From Apostichopus californicus (taxonomy: Eukaryota > Echinodermata > Holothuroidea > Aspidochirotida > Stichopodidae): 44,907 nt of DNA. Numbering within the stretch: position 1 is the first letter of the stretch; the number at the start of each line of letters is the position of its first letter. Positions 23,711-33,529 of this stretch are shown here, one piece after another. A program made the translations under genes and the position numbers. The notes under the pieces were generated by a model that saw only the letters and a list, made by a program, of their open reading frames with translations, was not told where the DNA came from and made no database searches. The stretch covers positions 1 through 44,907 of the forward strand of contig JAIPMN010005662.1 in the NCBI GenBank assembly GCA_020650975.1. The letters run 5' to 3'.

Positions 23711-24540
23711 TGTCCTTCCAAAAAAGGACAAAAATCGTCAGAGTGACCGATTTCAGCGAAACTTGCAACGATGACGTGTGCGGTCATAAGGAACGGTGAC
23801 CTGAAAAATTTCGGCCATGAGGTCACCGGGTCAATGGTCAATCAGATGTCAAAAATTTAGTTCATCCAATTTTTTCTTTTTATCGGATATCATAAGTCGG
23901 ACCACCAAAAATGGTCAAAAAGGTTTTTTTGGACCTGAGGTCATTAAAATCCAAGATGACTCCCACTCAAAGTTAACCCCAACCAATAGGTTAGCTTGGG
24001 GTTAGCTTGGGATTAGCATATTCGACTCCTGTGTGTACACGATATAGTTTTTCGAGAAAAAACTTTGGGGCGTCATGTAACTCGATGCGTACTATCACGT
24101 GATTATTTTTTTTAAGTCGTCTACTTCCGGAGTGAGGGCGCTTTAAAGTTTTAATTAGGGGTGCGTTTCTGAGACGGGAGGAATGAGCTATCGACCTGTA
24201 ACTCACACCGAAGACTAAGCACTTGAGGTTGTACAAAATAAGTTCCGTTTTTGTGGCTATTTTCTTCTGACCGGAAGTGACGTTACCAAACGCAATATAA
24301 TCGATTGTTAAAAGACTCGATGACCGATTGCCTTGTAAATAGCGGGAAAAATATGTGGAGACATCTTTTATCGAATCTGTGAATTTAAACAAAAATCATC
24401 AATATTTGTTAAAATGGCGGCCTAAATAAAATATTCATGAGAAAATATTAAAAAACAATTGAAAAAAACATTACAAGACCGGAAGCGGATCAAACGACGT
24501 TTATGTAATCTCTAAAAGCTGAAAAAGAGGGGGTTTTCAA
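23711..24540. other. Repeat-like spacer between R1 and R2
   Basis: No gene supported. The minus-strand open frame at 23991-24392 has no recognisable domain. Confidence 0.35.
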
Positions 24541-24542
24541 AC

Positions 24543-25017
24543 TCTTGCACTTATAAAGAACAAGTATTTCTATCGGGTCCTTTGGGACCACGTATCTCCC
24601 GAACGGAAGCAGATATGGACCTGGGAGTTGCAGATTTGGGTTCCTGGGCATTACCCAATGTGACGTCATTTTGACGAAATCCATTTTTTGGTCAATTTCG
24701 GCCAAAACTGCAAGGGGTACCCCTTACGGGTTTTTTTTGGGAAAATAATTTTTCTCGTAAAGACGGGCAATGTGTATCTTTTCGAAAAATCATTGGGAGG
24801 GGGTCACGAGCAAACACAAAACGTTTTTATAACATTTTTAAAAGAGCCTATAAAATATGTTTTTATAACGATAAATGTTGTGTTATAAAAACGTCGGCAT
24901 AACGTTTTTATGAGATATTAATATTATAATTAATGTTTTAACGAAAATATGTTTTGAAATAATAGCCTGAAAACGTTTTCGTGACATATTTATTACACCA
25001 CAAAACACGTTATCAAA
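24543..25017 (+). repeat. Repeat R2, copy 1, with nested ACGTT element
   Basis: Nearly identical to 29585-30021 over GGGTCCTTTGGGACCACGTA, CAGATATGGACCTGGGAGTT and CCATTTTTTGGTCAATTTCG. Its right part (24809-25009) is an ACGTT-rich segment beginning CAAACACAAAACGTTTTTAT and ending near ACGTTTTCGTGACATAT. In copy 2 this segment separates two versions of the same flanking phrase, so it looks inserted. Confidence 0.85.
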
Positions 25018-25398
25018 ACAAAAGACGAAACCAATTACACCATGCAAACCGAGGACAAGCCACTCGAATTAAATTTCTACCATTACAATTGAAATGACCC
25101 GACAAGGATACTATATAAGAAGTACTGATGCGGCATTATATAATAGCCCGGCTGGGCTGTTATATGATGCCGGAGAGAGGTATATATATAGTAAATATTT
25201 TGAAGCTTGAAATATGATGTACAATTTTTTCTTTCTTTACAGTCTTTGATCAATAATAAGCTTGCAAAATGACAGAAATGGAATGCAGGCATGTTTTCGT
25301 AAAGGTTCATGAAAAATACAGTGATCAGTACTTGTATATTTTTCGTTAGACCTTTTTTTGTAGTTTGCAACCGACCAAATATGAATATGCATGAACGG
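25018..25398. other. AT-rich segment absent from the second R2 copy
   Basis: In the second copy the ACGTT segment is followed directly by GGGTGAAAATAACTTTTGTC. Here the equivalent phrase starts only at 25406, so about 385 bp is extra. It contains the near-palindrome TAATAGCCCGGCTGGGCTGT. No coding seen. Confidence 0.5.
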
Positions 25399-25449
25399 TT
25401 TTGTGGGGTGAAAATAATTTTTCTCGGAAAGGCGGGCAATGTCTATCTT

Positions 25450-26030
25450 TTCTGGTTGTTCTCGACACGCTGATCACGAATCTGAAGTTTATTTTGGAAT
25501 TGAGTGTTGTGTTGGGGCGTGAGGGGCAAAAACACCATTGGGAGGGGGGACGAGCCCAAGTGGGTGTCTCCAAAAACGAACGAAATACACCTGTTCTGGT
25601 ACTCCTTGGGACTCTGATTCAGAATCTGAGGTCTGTTTTTGCATATCAGGTTTCCCCAGGGTGTGTGTGGCTGATTTCTCCCTTGGGGTGGGGGAGGGGG
25701 CATCGATGGCACCGACAAGGTCGAAAACCAATGGTCTAGTACTCCACGAGGCTCTGAATCTGAAGTCCATTTTTAAATATCGAGTTTCCCCTGGGTGTGG
25801 TGCACCGATTAACCCCTTGTGGTGGGGGAGGGGGAAGGAATGGCCCAAAAAAACCCGAACGACATCCAGTCTTGTACTCCCTGGGGCTCTGATTAGAAAT
25901 CTGATATCTATTTATGCATATCAGGTCTCCACTGGGTGTGTGGGGCCGATTACTCCCCCGGGGGTGGGGGAGGGGAAGGAAATGCACCGACAAGGTTGAA
26001 CCACCACTGGTCTGGTACTCCTTCTGGCTC
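25450..26030. repeat. Tandem array, about 138-bp unit, four copies
   Basis: Units begin TGGTACTCC or TAGTACTCC with ACTCC at 25601, 25741, 25876 and 26017, a period of 135-141 bp, preceded by a more divergent unit. Each carries TCTGAATCTGA-like, TTTCCCC.GGGTGTG and GGTGGGGGAGGGG blocks. Open frames here follow the repeat and are not genes. Confidence 0.85.
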
Positions 26031-26453
26031 TGTCTGATCGTGAATAATAAATTTCTTCTAAAGCAAATTTACACTTTGTTGGACTAATCGTAATTAAGTC
26101 CATTCTAGACTACCGTTGTCGCCAAAGTGTCTATAGCAAATAAAAACGTCCTGTCGTAAATCGACCTAAAACCAACCCTTCCACCGAGAGTTCTCAAGAT
26201 TTAAGGTACGTACTAGTAGATATTAGAAGGCAGTTCCTTTACGAACTATTTTAATGAAGGTTTATCGTTACATTCAACTTAAATTAAGAAATGAGTGTTA
26301 GGTTAAAGGTTAGGCTTAGGATTAAGGTTCGCTGCCTAACACACGAGGTCGTTAACCTGTAACGTGTTCAACTGACAACGCTAAATTGAAATGCTTATAT
26401 CTACGGAGCATTTTAAGAGCCATTTGGCTTGGATCACCGTTTACATATTAGAC
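26031..26453. other. Spacer / possible promoter side of the recombinase-like gene
   Basis: No repeats recognised apart from TTAGG-like words at 26299-26330. This stretch is directly upstream of the recombinase-like gene. Confidence 0.35.
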
Positions 26454-26553
26454 ACAATTTTTCAGCTTTGAATAAAATTAACTGCCGTAATGAACACAAA
26501 GAGATATTTTGGTGGAATCATTCCATATTTCTTTCAAAATTCTTTTACACAGA

Positions 26554-28306
26554 ATGTCCGATTCATCGGTACAGGAGGTAGGGAGAGTGAAGCGAACCCC
26601 ATGGAGACCTACCCCCAAGCAATGCCCTATCTGCCTTGTGTCATACACAAAACTGCCGCGGCACTTGAGGCAGGTGCACAAGGTGAAGCAGAGAAGCCGA
26701 GTGATGGCTAAGATGGACCAAGACGAAAAAGAGGGCCGCCAATACAAGGGCCAAACCGGATTGCGCCAGTGTCCTGTCTGTCTGGAGCACCGGGGAGACG
26801 TCAGGAAGCACCTGTACAGGGTGCACGGTGACAAGTCAGAGAAAGAAAGGAAGAGGATCATGAGGAGAATAAATGACCTGCCCGTGACCTCTTCATCAGA
26901 CTCGGATGAAGAGGTGAACCTGACCACCCGTGCCAAACGACCCGTGAAGACGAGACCCTACGTCATGGCATCTTCGTCGGAGGAGGAGTTCCAGGAGGAG
27001 GAGCAGGAGGAAGAGCATGAGGTCCAGGAGGAGGGGCATGAGGAAGAGCATGAGGTGCAGGAGCAGGAAGAGGAGCAGGAAGAGGAGGTGGAGCAGGAGG
27101 ATGAGCAGAGGAAAGAGTTAGTACGAGCCCATACAACCGCCTACAGGAAATGGCTCCGGGGTCGAGAAGGCGGGTCTCTCGACAACGAGAACTCCGCGGA
27201 ACACGCGCGGAAGATCAGGCGGATGGACAGTTACGGGGACGGGACCATCGCCCAGTTCCGTTCGAGGTCGCAAATTAATTTAATATTCACACAGATGCCC
27301 AAGGACAGAGCACAGCAGCCGGGGACCGTGGCGGCATACATTTTTGCATACATCAAATTTTTGAAGTGGTTGCGCCTGGAGAAGGTATTGACAGATGAGG
27401 AATTCAACGAGTCGGAGACTTGCCTCTGTGGAATAAAGTCATCTGTGTACAAGCAGAGGAAACAGAGAGAGGGGAAGATGGAGGCAGAGGCCGACGAGCT
27501 GTTGATAGACAGCGCAGATATCGAGGTAAGTAATGTTACAGGGGGATATATGACTTGGATTATTTTCTGTCTCTAGAGGTTGACAACTGGTTCCCTAAAA
27601 ATTAATTGTATTTTAATGTCATTTACGTCGATGTCTTCTTTCTCTCACAATCGATTGCAAATTGATTTTATTCATATTTCACCATTCTCTGTTTTATTTC
27701 ACAGACATTTAACAGTTCCCCATACAGAAAAGCTCTCCAAAAGAAATTACGGAGGAACGACAGGGATGGCAATATCGACCGAAGCACGCATGATGAGATT
27801 AGGAACTACCTCATGCTTTAGGTGGTGTTGGCTAATAGACAGAGGGCCTCGGCTGTAGCCAACATGACCGTCGTCAACTTTATGAAGGCCAGAAGGCGGA
27901 GGAACAAGAGGGAGAGGGCGTGTGGACCATGCTCGTGTCAGACCACAAGACGGCCACAACGTACGGGGCGGCAACCCTGGCGCTAAACCGGGAACTTGTC
28001 ACGGACGTCACTTTTTATATGGAGGAGATAAGGTAAAACCCTGTCTTATTGTAATATGTCATCGGCACCACATTTGCTAGCTTCATAACAAAGTGATAAC
28101 CGTAACTTTTTTTTCCAATTTCCTACACAGGCAGAATCCCCCAAAATAAGTGGGAAGTGGTCACCGGACCCATGTGGGTCAAATACGACTCTGGCGAGCC
28201 CATCGCCTCAAAGCGGGTCACAAGATGTATTAGTGCGTGCTGGACGAACGCCGGTCTGACGTCACCCATCTCGACGACGTTGCTGCGAAAAACAATCGTG
28301 TCCAAG
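26554..28306 (+). pseudogene. C2H2-like / acidic / tyrosine-recombinase-like gene, three exons, 3' truncated
   Basis: Exon 1 (26554-27525) begins MSDSSVQEVGRVKRT right after a TTTACACAG acceptor, so an upstream exon is possible. It has two finger-like motifs (CPICLVSYTKLPRHLRQVH and CPVCLEHRGDVRKHLYRVH), a Glu-rich tract of about 60 residues, and a helical block TVAAYIFAYIKFLKWLRLEK like the SAM-like N-domain of tyrosine recombinases. It ends at GTAAGT. Exon 2 (27705-28032) contains NRQRASAVANMTV (candidate box I Arg) and SDHKTATTYGAATLALNREL (candidate Lys). Exon 3 (28131-28306), after CTACACAG, contains KRVTRCISACWTNAGL and TTLLRKTIVSK (candidate box II Arg), then a GTAAGA donor. The exon with the nucleophilic Tyr is not found before repeats begin. 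A stop in exon 2 and frame changes in exons 2 and 3 make this copy inactive. Crypton-type DNA transposon or a related integrase family is likely. Confidence 0.6.
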
Positions 28307-28399
28307 GTAAGAAAAAACTGGTGTTTTTGAAAACGAAGTTAGCTTCGCAGTGAACGATATATCGAGATATATGCAGAAAAAGATCGTGTTTTTTTTATA

Positions 28400-28475
28400 T
28401 CTCTTAGCGTTAACATTCTAAATCGGACTGACCTTGTAACCATGGTAACGCTTCGAAGTATAAAGTGGGCACTGT
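28400..28475 (+). repeat. Partial unit of the 204-bp repeat
   Basis: CCATGGTAACGCTTCGAAGT and the preceding TCGGACTGACC match the right part of the 204-bp units at 30350-30945. It is fused directly to R1 copy 2. Confidence 0.6.
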
Positions 28476-28477
28476 CA

Positions 28478-28815
28478 CGTCCCGAGTGTCCATTGTTTTG
28501 GGTCTATCTCCAAAAGTGGGTGTTACAGAGGGCCGATATTTGGTCAAAGGGCTGAACTGATGTCACGGTACACCCACCAACACTTCCGGTCAGTTTGGGT
28601 CACATGACTTTTTAATACAGCCATAAAATTCAAGTGATTTACTATACTAGTTTACTATTTTATTTGGAAAAATTAATACCCCTAGGGTTAAGGTCGAAAA
28701 TCGTAAATTTTGACCTTTGACCTCCAAATTTCTTGTGGATGTTGAGGGTCAATAGGGCACTGACATATGCAAAGGGCAAGTATATGTCACTTCCGGTTCA
28801 TCTGTTATAGGGGTT
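28478..28815 (+). repeat. Repeat R1, copy 2
   Basis: Direct-orientation counterpart of 23336-23710, beginning with one copy of the 21-bp motif (TCCCGAGTGTCCATTGTTTT) and ending before the TTAGGG run. Confidence 0.8.
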
Positions 28816-28868
28816 AGGGTTAGGGTTAACGCCGGACTGAAGAGTCAAAAAAAGGGGTTAGGGTTATT
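28811..28868 (+). repeat. Short interstitial telomere-like TTAGGG run
   Basis: GGGGTTAGGGTTAGGGTTAA at 28814-28833 and GGGGTTAGGGTTATT at 28854-28868. Too short for a telomere; matches the canonical metazoan repeat. Confidence 0.7.
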
Positions 28869-29580
28869 CAAGCTTTTGCATGGGGGGGGGGGGGCAGTTA
28901 AAGGTTGAGAGGTTTTAAAGTTGATCGTATTATAATAAAGTAAGCAACCACAACATTCCTGTCTCTGTCTTCTTTCCCATTCTGTACAAGTGGACACTCG
29001 GGACCTCGGCATGTTCTCTTAAAAATCCAAAACCATCTGCCCAGGAATGTTTCAAACATACTCATTTAAGGCAGTTTTGGAAAGAGGATACCCAACAGGC
29101 GATGCCCTGAGAAGATTGGCCTGATCTGACAACCGCAGTTGCAATAGTAACGCTCCTAAGTTGAAAAGTCGGCTATTAACCATATATGATAACACTATTA
29201 CCGCTGAAAACACCTATTTTTAGGGGGCCTCCGAAACATATAGACTATACCCCCTTCCCTAGTATGAATGCTACCGTGTGAGTTGTCTGCAAGTAGCTAT
29301 GACTCTTTTCTCCCACATATCAAAAATTCAGCCCTGTCACATACCCTCAGTGGAAAGGAAGGGGTACCCAAAAGAGTACCTATTTTAAACTTTTGAAGAA
29401 AAAAATACCTATTTTGGACCAAATAAAAGTCATATAGACGAAAAGATTTTCCGACCAGATAAATACACGAAATTGGTGTAGGAGAAAGACAGGGGTTTCA
29501 TAGACTACACGTGAAACTGTAATGTCGATGGGTACTTCAGAGAGGACAGGAGGGGGGGGGTCAAAAATAGCGGGAATTCC
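28869..29580. other. Spacer with G-runs and reverse 21-bp motif
   Basis: G12 at 28881-28892; GTGGACACTCGGGACCT (reverse-strand 21-bp motif) at 28991-29007. AACGCTCCTAAGTTGAAAAG at 29149-29168 resembles part of the 204-bp unit. No gene supported. Confidence 0.45.
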
Positions 29581-29584
29581 CGAT

Positions 29585-30021
29585 TTTGCACGTATGAAGA
29601 ACAGGTACTTCTATCGGGTCCTTTGGGACCACGTATCTCCCGAACGGAAGCAGATATGGACCTGGGAGTTGCAGATTTGGGCTCCTGGGCATCAATTACC
29701 CCCTGTGACGTAATTTTGACGAATTCCATTTTTTGGGCAATTTCGGCCAAAACTGCAAGGGTTTTTGGGGGGAAATAATTTTTCTCGCAAAGACGGGCAA
29801 TGTGTATCTTTTCAAAAAACCATTGGGAGGGGGTCACGAGCAAACACAAAACGTTTTTATAACATTTTTAAAAGAGCCTATCAAATATGTTTTTATAACG
29901 ATAAATGTTGTGTTATAAAAACGTCGGCATAACGTTTTTATGAGATATTAATGTTATAATTAATGTTTTAACGAAAACATGTTTTGAAATAATAGCCTGA
30001 AAACGTTTTCGTGACATATTT
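29585..30021 (+). repeat. Repeat R2, copy 2, with nested ACGTT element
   Basis: Direct counterpart of 24543-25017. The nested ACGTT part (about 29849-30021) is followed at once by GGGTGAAAATAACTTTTGTC, then GATCACGATTCTGAAGTTAA and GGTCACGAGCCCAAGTGGGT, matching 25406-25564. Confidence 0.85.
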
Positions 30022-30235
30022 TTGGGTGAAAATAACTTTTGTCGCAAAGACGGGCAGTGTGTATCTTTTCTACTTGTTCTCGACACGCTGATCACGATTC
30101 TGAAGTTAATTTTGGAAGTGGGTGTTGTGTGGGGGCATGGGGGGCCAAAAACCATTGGGAGGGGTCACGAGCCCAAGTGGGTGTCGCCAAAATCAAACGA
30201 AATACACATGTTCCGGTGCTTCTTGAGGCGCTGAT
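30022..30235 (+). repeat. Extension of the R2 duplication (matches 25400-25620)
   Basis: CTTGTTCTCGACACGCTGAT, GGTGTTGTGTGGGGGCATGG and AAACGAAATACACATGTTCC each have a near match at 25453-25590. It ends where the 138-bp array starts in the other copy. Confidence 0.75.
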
Positions 30236-30349
30236 GATGAATCTGTTTTGGCGGTTCGGAGGCGTGGGGAGTGATGGGGAATTTAATGCCTTCCAGGCGT
30301 TCCATGGCGCACGCTACCGAGACTTTTTTGCTGACTGTTTGTACTTTTT

Positions 30350-30945
30350 CTCAAAATGACCCCCCTACCACCCCGGAGAAGTGACACACCTAGGAGTTTC
30401 ATTCTATTTTGGAAAGGTGACACCCTAGCGGTGGTACCCCGAAAAGATGGCCGTAATCGGACCACCCCAGTAACCACGGTAACGCTCCAAAGTAGAAGAG
30501 TCTGGATTTTCAAAAACGTATATAGCAAATTATTATGCCTTTTCAGATTTTTTTTTCAAAATGACACCCCTATCACCCAGGAATGAGAAGCACCTACAAG
30601 TTTCATCCTATTTTGGAAAGGGGACACCCTAGCGGTGGTACCCTGAAAGGATGGCCGTAATCGGACCACCCCAGTAACCACGGTAACGCTCCAAAGTAGA
30701 AGGGTCGGGATTTTCCCGTACGTAGTGACACTAATGACTATGACCGTTTTAGATTTTCTTCTAAATGACCCCCTACCACCCCGGGGAAGAAACGCACCTA
30801 CAAGTTTCATCCTATTTCGGACAGGTGACACACTAGCGGTGGTACCCTGAAAAGATTGGGGGAAATCGGACTGACCCAGTAACCATGGTAACGCTCCAAA
30901 GTATAAAAGTCGGTATTTTCCCGTATATAGAGTCATTTAGTGTTA
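30350..30945. repeat. Tandem array, about 204-bp unit, three copies
   Basis: Units start (TCAAAATGACCCC or a close variant) near 30351, 30555 and 30762. Each has AAGTTTCATCCTATTTTGGA, CTAGCGGTGGTACCCTGAAA and CACGGTAACGCTCCAAAGTA. Confidence 0.9.
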
Positions 30946-31215
30946 GGCAGATAGGTTAATGAATTTTAATAAATTAACCGAATATGCAAATGAGCTGAAA
31001 TGTTTATTACATCACCAATAGGATGTAAAGGAAGGGTAAAAAAAGTTTGAAGAGGCCCCCCTAAGTTTTCCCCTGGGGAGGGGTCCCCCACCCTCAAAAT
31101 TCACCACCATCCAATTCTTACAAAAATGGCGCCAATTTGTCGAGGGGGGGGGGCAGGGGTATCTAAAAATATCGACACCCCCACCCCCGGGGAAGTATTT
31201 CTTTTATAATATTTT
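30946..31215. other. Spacer with C/G-rich low complexity
   Basis: CCCCTGGGGAGGGGTCCCCC at 31071-31090 can form a hairpin; G-run near 31145. No gene. Confidence 0.4.
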
Positions 31216-31346
31216 GTCAAGTCCCGGTGTCCATTTTTCGTCAGGTGCAGTTTGTCCATTATTGAGTCCCGGGCGTCCATTTCTAGGTCCCCGACCGTCC
31301 ATTTCCAAGTCCCGGTCGTCCATTTCTAGGTCCCGACCGTCCATTG
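31216..31346 (+). repeat. Array of the 21-bp TCCCGGTCGTCCATTTCTAGG motif, about six copies
   Basis: Forward copies: TCCCGGTGTCCATTTTTCG, TCCCGGGCGTCCATTTCTAG, CCCCGACCGTCCATTTCC, TCCCGGTCGTCCATTTCTAG and TCCCGACCGTCCATTGG, plus one worn copy (GTTTGTCCATTATTGAG). The same motif appears near 23.1, 23.35, 28.5 and 29.0 kb. Confidence 0.8.
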
Positions 31347-31385
31347 GTCTGAACCATACGTCTTAGTTTTAATTGCTAACGGAAG

Positions 31386-31865
31386 TTACAGGGGTGACAT
31401 TACGAAATCATGACAAAAAGCATGCATCAATTCAGTTTTGTTGTCGCTGAGAATTAGTTTTTTGGTTACACACCAAGTTTTAATTTCGTTTATAAATGAT
31501 CCAAGTTTTCCAATAGTCTCATTATTTTCATTAATGTACATTGACACATAAACTTCTGTATGATCTGCATAATTCATTCCTTGGAGACCGTTGGAGTGAT
31601 AATGTCTTCAATGGGGAGGTATAAAATGTGAAAACAGACAGTCCGAGCACTGATCCTTGTGGAACTTCATATTCAAGATAGCGGGGTGAAGAGTGCTTAC
31701 TGTTAATGGTAACATTCTGCGAGCGTTTTGTGAAATAGGACTGTATCCACTTAAAAGTAGTGCCTTTACAACCATACTCTTTGTCCAGACTATCAAACAG
31801 AATTTGGTAGTGAAATATAGAAAATAGTATAAAGCCGAGATCAAACGTTTCCAACATGCTACCAG
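31386..31865 (-). mobile_element. LINE reverse-transcriptase fragment (CR1/L2-like superfamily)
   Basis: Minus-strand frames give QILFDSLDKEYGCKGTTFKW, IQSYFTKRSQNVTINSKHSS, YEVPQGSVLG, then NYADHTEVYVSMYINEN and WCVTKKLILSDNKTELMHAF, the central motifs of a Jockey/CR1-type reverse transcriptase. The catalytic box reads YADH instead of YADD, and at least one frame change separates the two halves. Both ends are missing. It is a different lineage from the LINE at 2.2-4.5 kb. Confidence 0.8.
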
Positions 31866-31982
31866 ATTTCACTGTTTCGCGGTCAATGAAGACAAAGCCG
31901 GTTATGGGTCCTCCTGCTCTTTCAAAATGAAGGGCTGGGTTTTCGGTACACTTTCCAAATGTAGGAATGTTGTTCCCAATCT
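31850..31982 (-). CDS. Possible host exon C (IGNNIPTFGKCTENPALHFE...)
   Basis: After the acceptor TACTTTACAG the frame reads IGNNIPTFGKCTENPALHFE and GGPITGFVFIDRETVKSG. A possible donor (CTG|GTAGCA) lies where LINE sequence starts. It enters in phase 0, compatible with exon B at 33.5 kb. I do not recognise the product. Confidence 0.35.
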
Positions 31983-32577
31983 GTAAAGTAATATGAGAAA
32001 ATATTTAATATCTCTAACTGGAACCAGAGTCAATGGTTGAAAATAAAAATACAGTTTTTACAAGGAACTCATCTCTGTAGCGGTAGTTCTATACAATAGT
32101 ACATGTCTATATAGTTTGCCTGTTGCTGTTTCCTCTGGTAAAGCATATTCAGGTATTAACAGTATTTGCAAGACCAGGTAGTTACGTGTTAAACTTTATA
32201 CATTGGCATTCATGTTATCAACACTTGCATTAAAACTGGTATCATTTTGAAGGATTCATTCTTGAAATTCATGGAAACTTGTAGTTGGGGAGATATTTTG
32301 TAGCTCTAAGCTGTCGACACATTTCATGCATGAGGTAATTAGGACCAACATGGGTGACAAGTTGGAACTTCTGTGTCACAACAAGAGATAGTCACATAGT
32401 TGTGTGTTCCAGTTGATACCAAATTTGAATTTGCTGTGGTCAGTAGTAGTGGTATTGCCATTACATATCATGATACCTATCACCATGAAGTTCAGTTAAT
32501 TGCAAATTTTATACTTGCTTTGCCAATGTAAAATTATTTATTACCTCCATCTAGTCAAGGCAGTAGATATTAAGTAT
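31983..32577. other. Spacer, no supported gene
   Basis: AT-rich, nothing recognised. It would be intron if the minus-strand gene model is right. Confidence 0.35.
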
Positions 32578-33267
32578 GACCCTGTGACCTCATTATTATT
32601 CATGAGATGATCACAAAAATCAATAGGGTTCTTGTACTCCTTATGGCGCATATATGCATCACGTATGACTTCAATCCAACTTCTCGTTGTTCAGTTACTG
32701 TGTTTTCAAGCTATTTTAGTGAAAATCAACTTAAGCCCCGCCCCCTCATGAATATGCATAATATGAACTTGAACATATGTTACCATGTACCCACTATCTA
32801 CAACACAATTATGAATAAATTCTCACTTTCGGTTGCGGAGTTATTACCATTTGGAGATTTTTACTTTGACCCCGTCACCTCATTATTATTCATAAGATGA
32901 GCACTAAAACCAATAGGGTTCAGCTACTCACTATGGCGCATCTATGTACCAAGTATGACTTCAAACCAACTTGTCGCTGTTCAGTTACCCTGTTTACAAG
33001 CTATTTTAGTGAAAATCAACTTAAACCCCGCCCCCTAATAAATATGCATAATATTAACTTTAACATAATTAAAATGTACCCGCTATCTACGAACACATTC
33101 ATACCAATTATGAATAAATTCTAAGTTTAGGATGCGGAGTTATTAGCATTTGGAGATTTTCATGTTTCACCCTGTGAACTCATTATTATTCATGAGATGA
33201 GCACCAAAATCAATATGGTTTTTCTACTCAGTATGGCGCATCTATGTACCAAGTATGACTTCACATA
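32578..33267. repeat. Tandem array, about 295-bp unit, 2.3 copies
   Basis: CTCATTATTATTCATGAGATGA-like starts at 32589, 32879 and 33179 (periods 290 and 300). Each unit has CAAGCTATTTTAGTGAAAAT, CCCCGCCCCCT and AATATGCATAATAT. The third unit stops at 33267 before a short CA repeat. Confidence 0.9.
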
Positions 33268-33403
33268 GGGCGTCACATACGCACACACACACGCAATCAC
33301 CATCGCATAGATTCCTTGAACCTTCGGCAAGGAATCAAAGAGGAGCCTGACATTGCACTATGCATAACCCTACAGAGTAAATGGTTTGATTGACAAGCTA
33401 AGT

Positions 33404-33529
33404 TTACCATTTCCACCTGAATAAAATATGTACATGTATCTTCAGCTGCATGTGTCGTTGGCCCTTCGTTCCATTTTCCTTCACCATCTCTATTATGAAG
33501 CCATTTGCAGTTTAACATCAGTTCCTGGG
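33404..33529 (-). CDS. Possible host exon B (AQELMLNCKWLHNRDGEGKW...)
   Basis: Acceptor ATATCTTACAG, then a frame reading AQELMLNCKWLHNRDGEGKW and NEGPTTHAAEDTCTYFIQ. Candidate donors CAG|GTGGAA and ATG|GTAAAC both leave phase 0. Exon A ends in phase 1 and joins this exon without loss of frame; exon C enters in phase 0 as required. Product not recognised. Confidence 0.4.

Noticed and set aside
25346-26000. Overlapping 85-153-codon frames on both strands
   Set aside because: They follow the 138-bp tandem unit and share no domain.
32607-33124. Two similar 75-97-codon frames
   Set aside because: Parallel translations of the 295-bp tandem unit.
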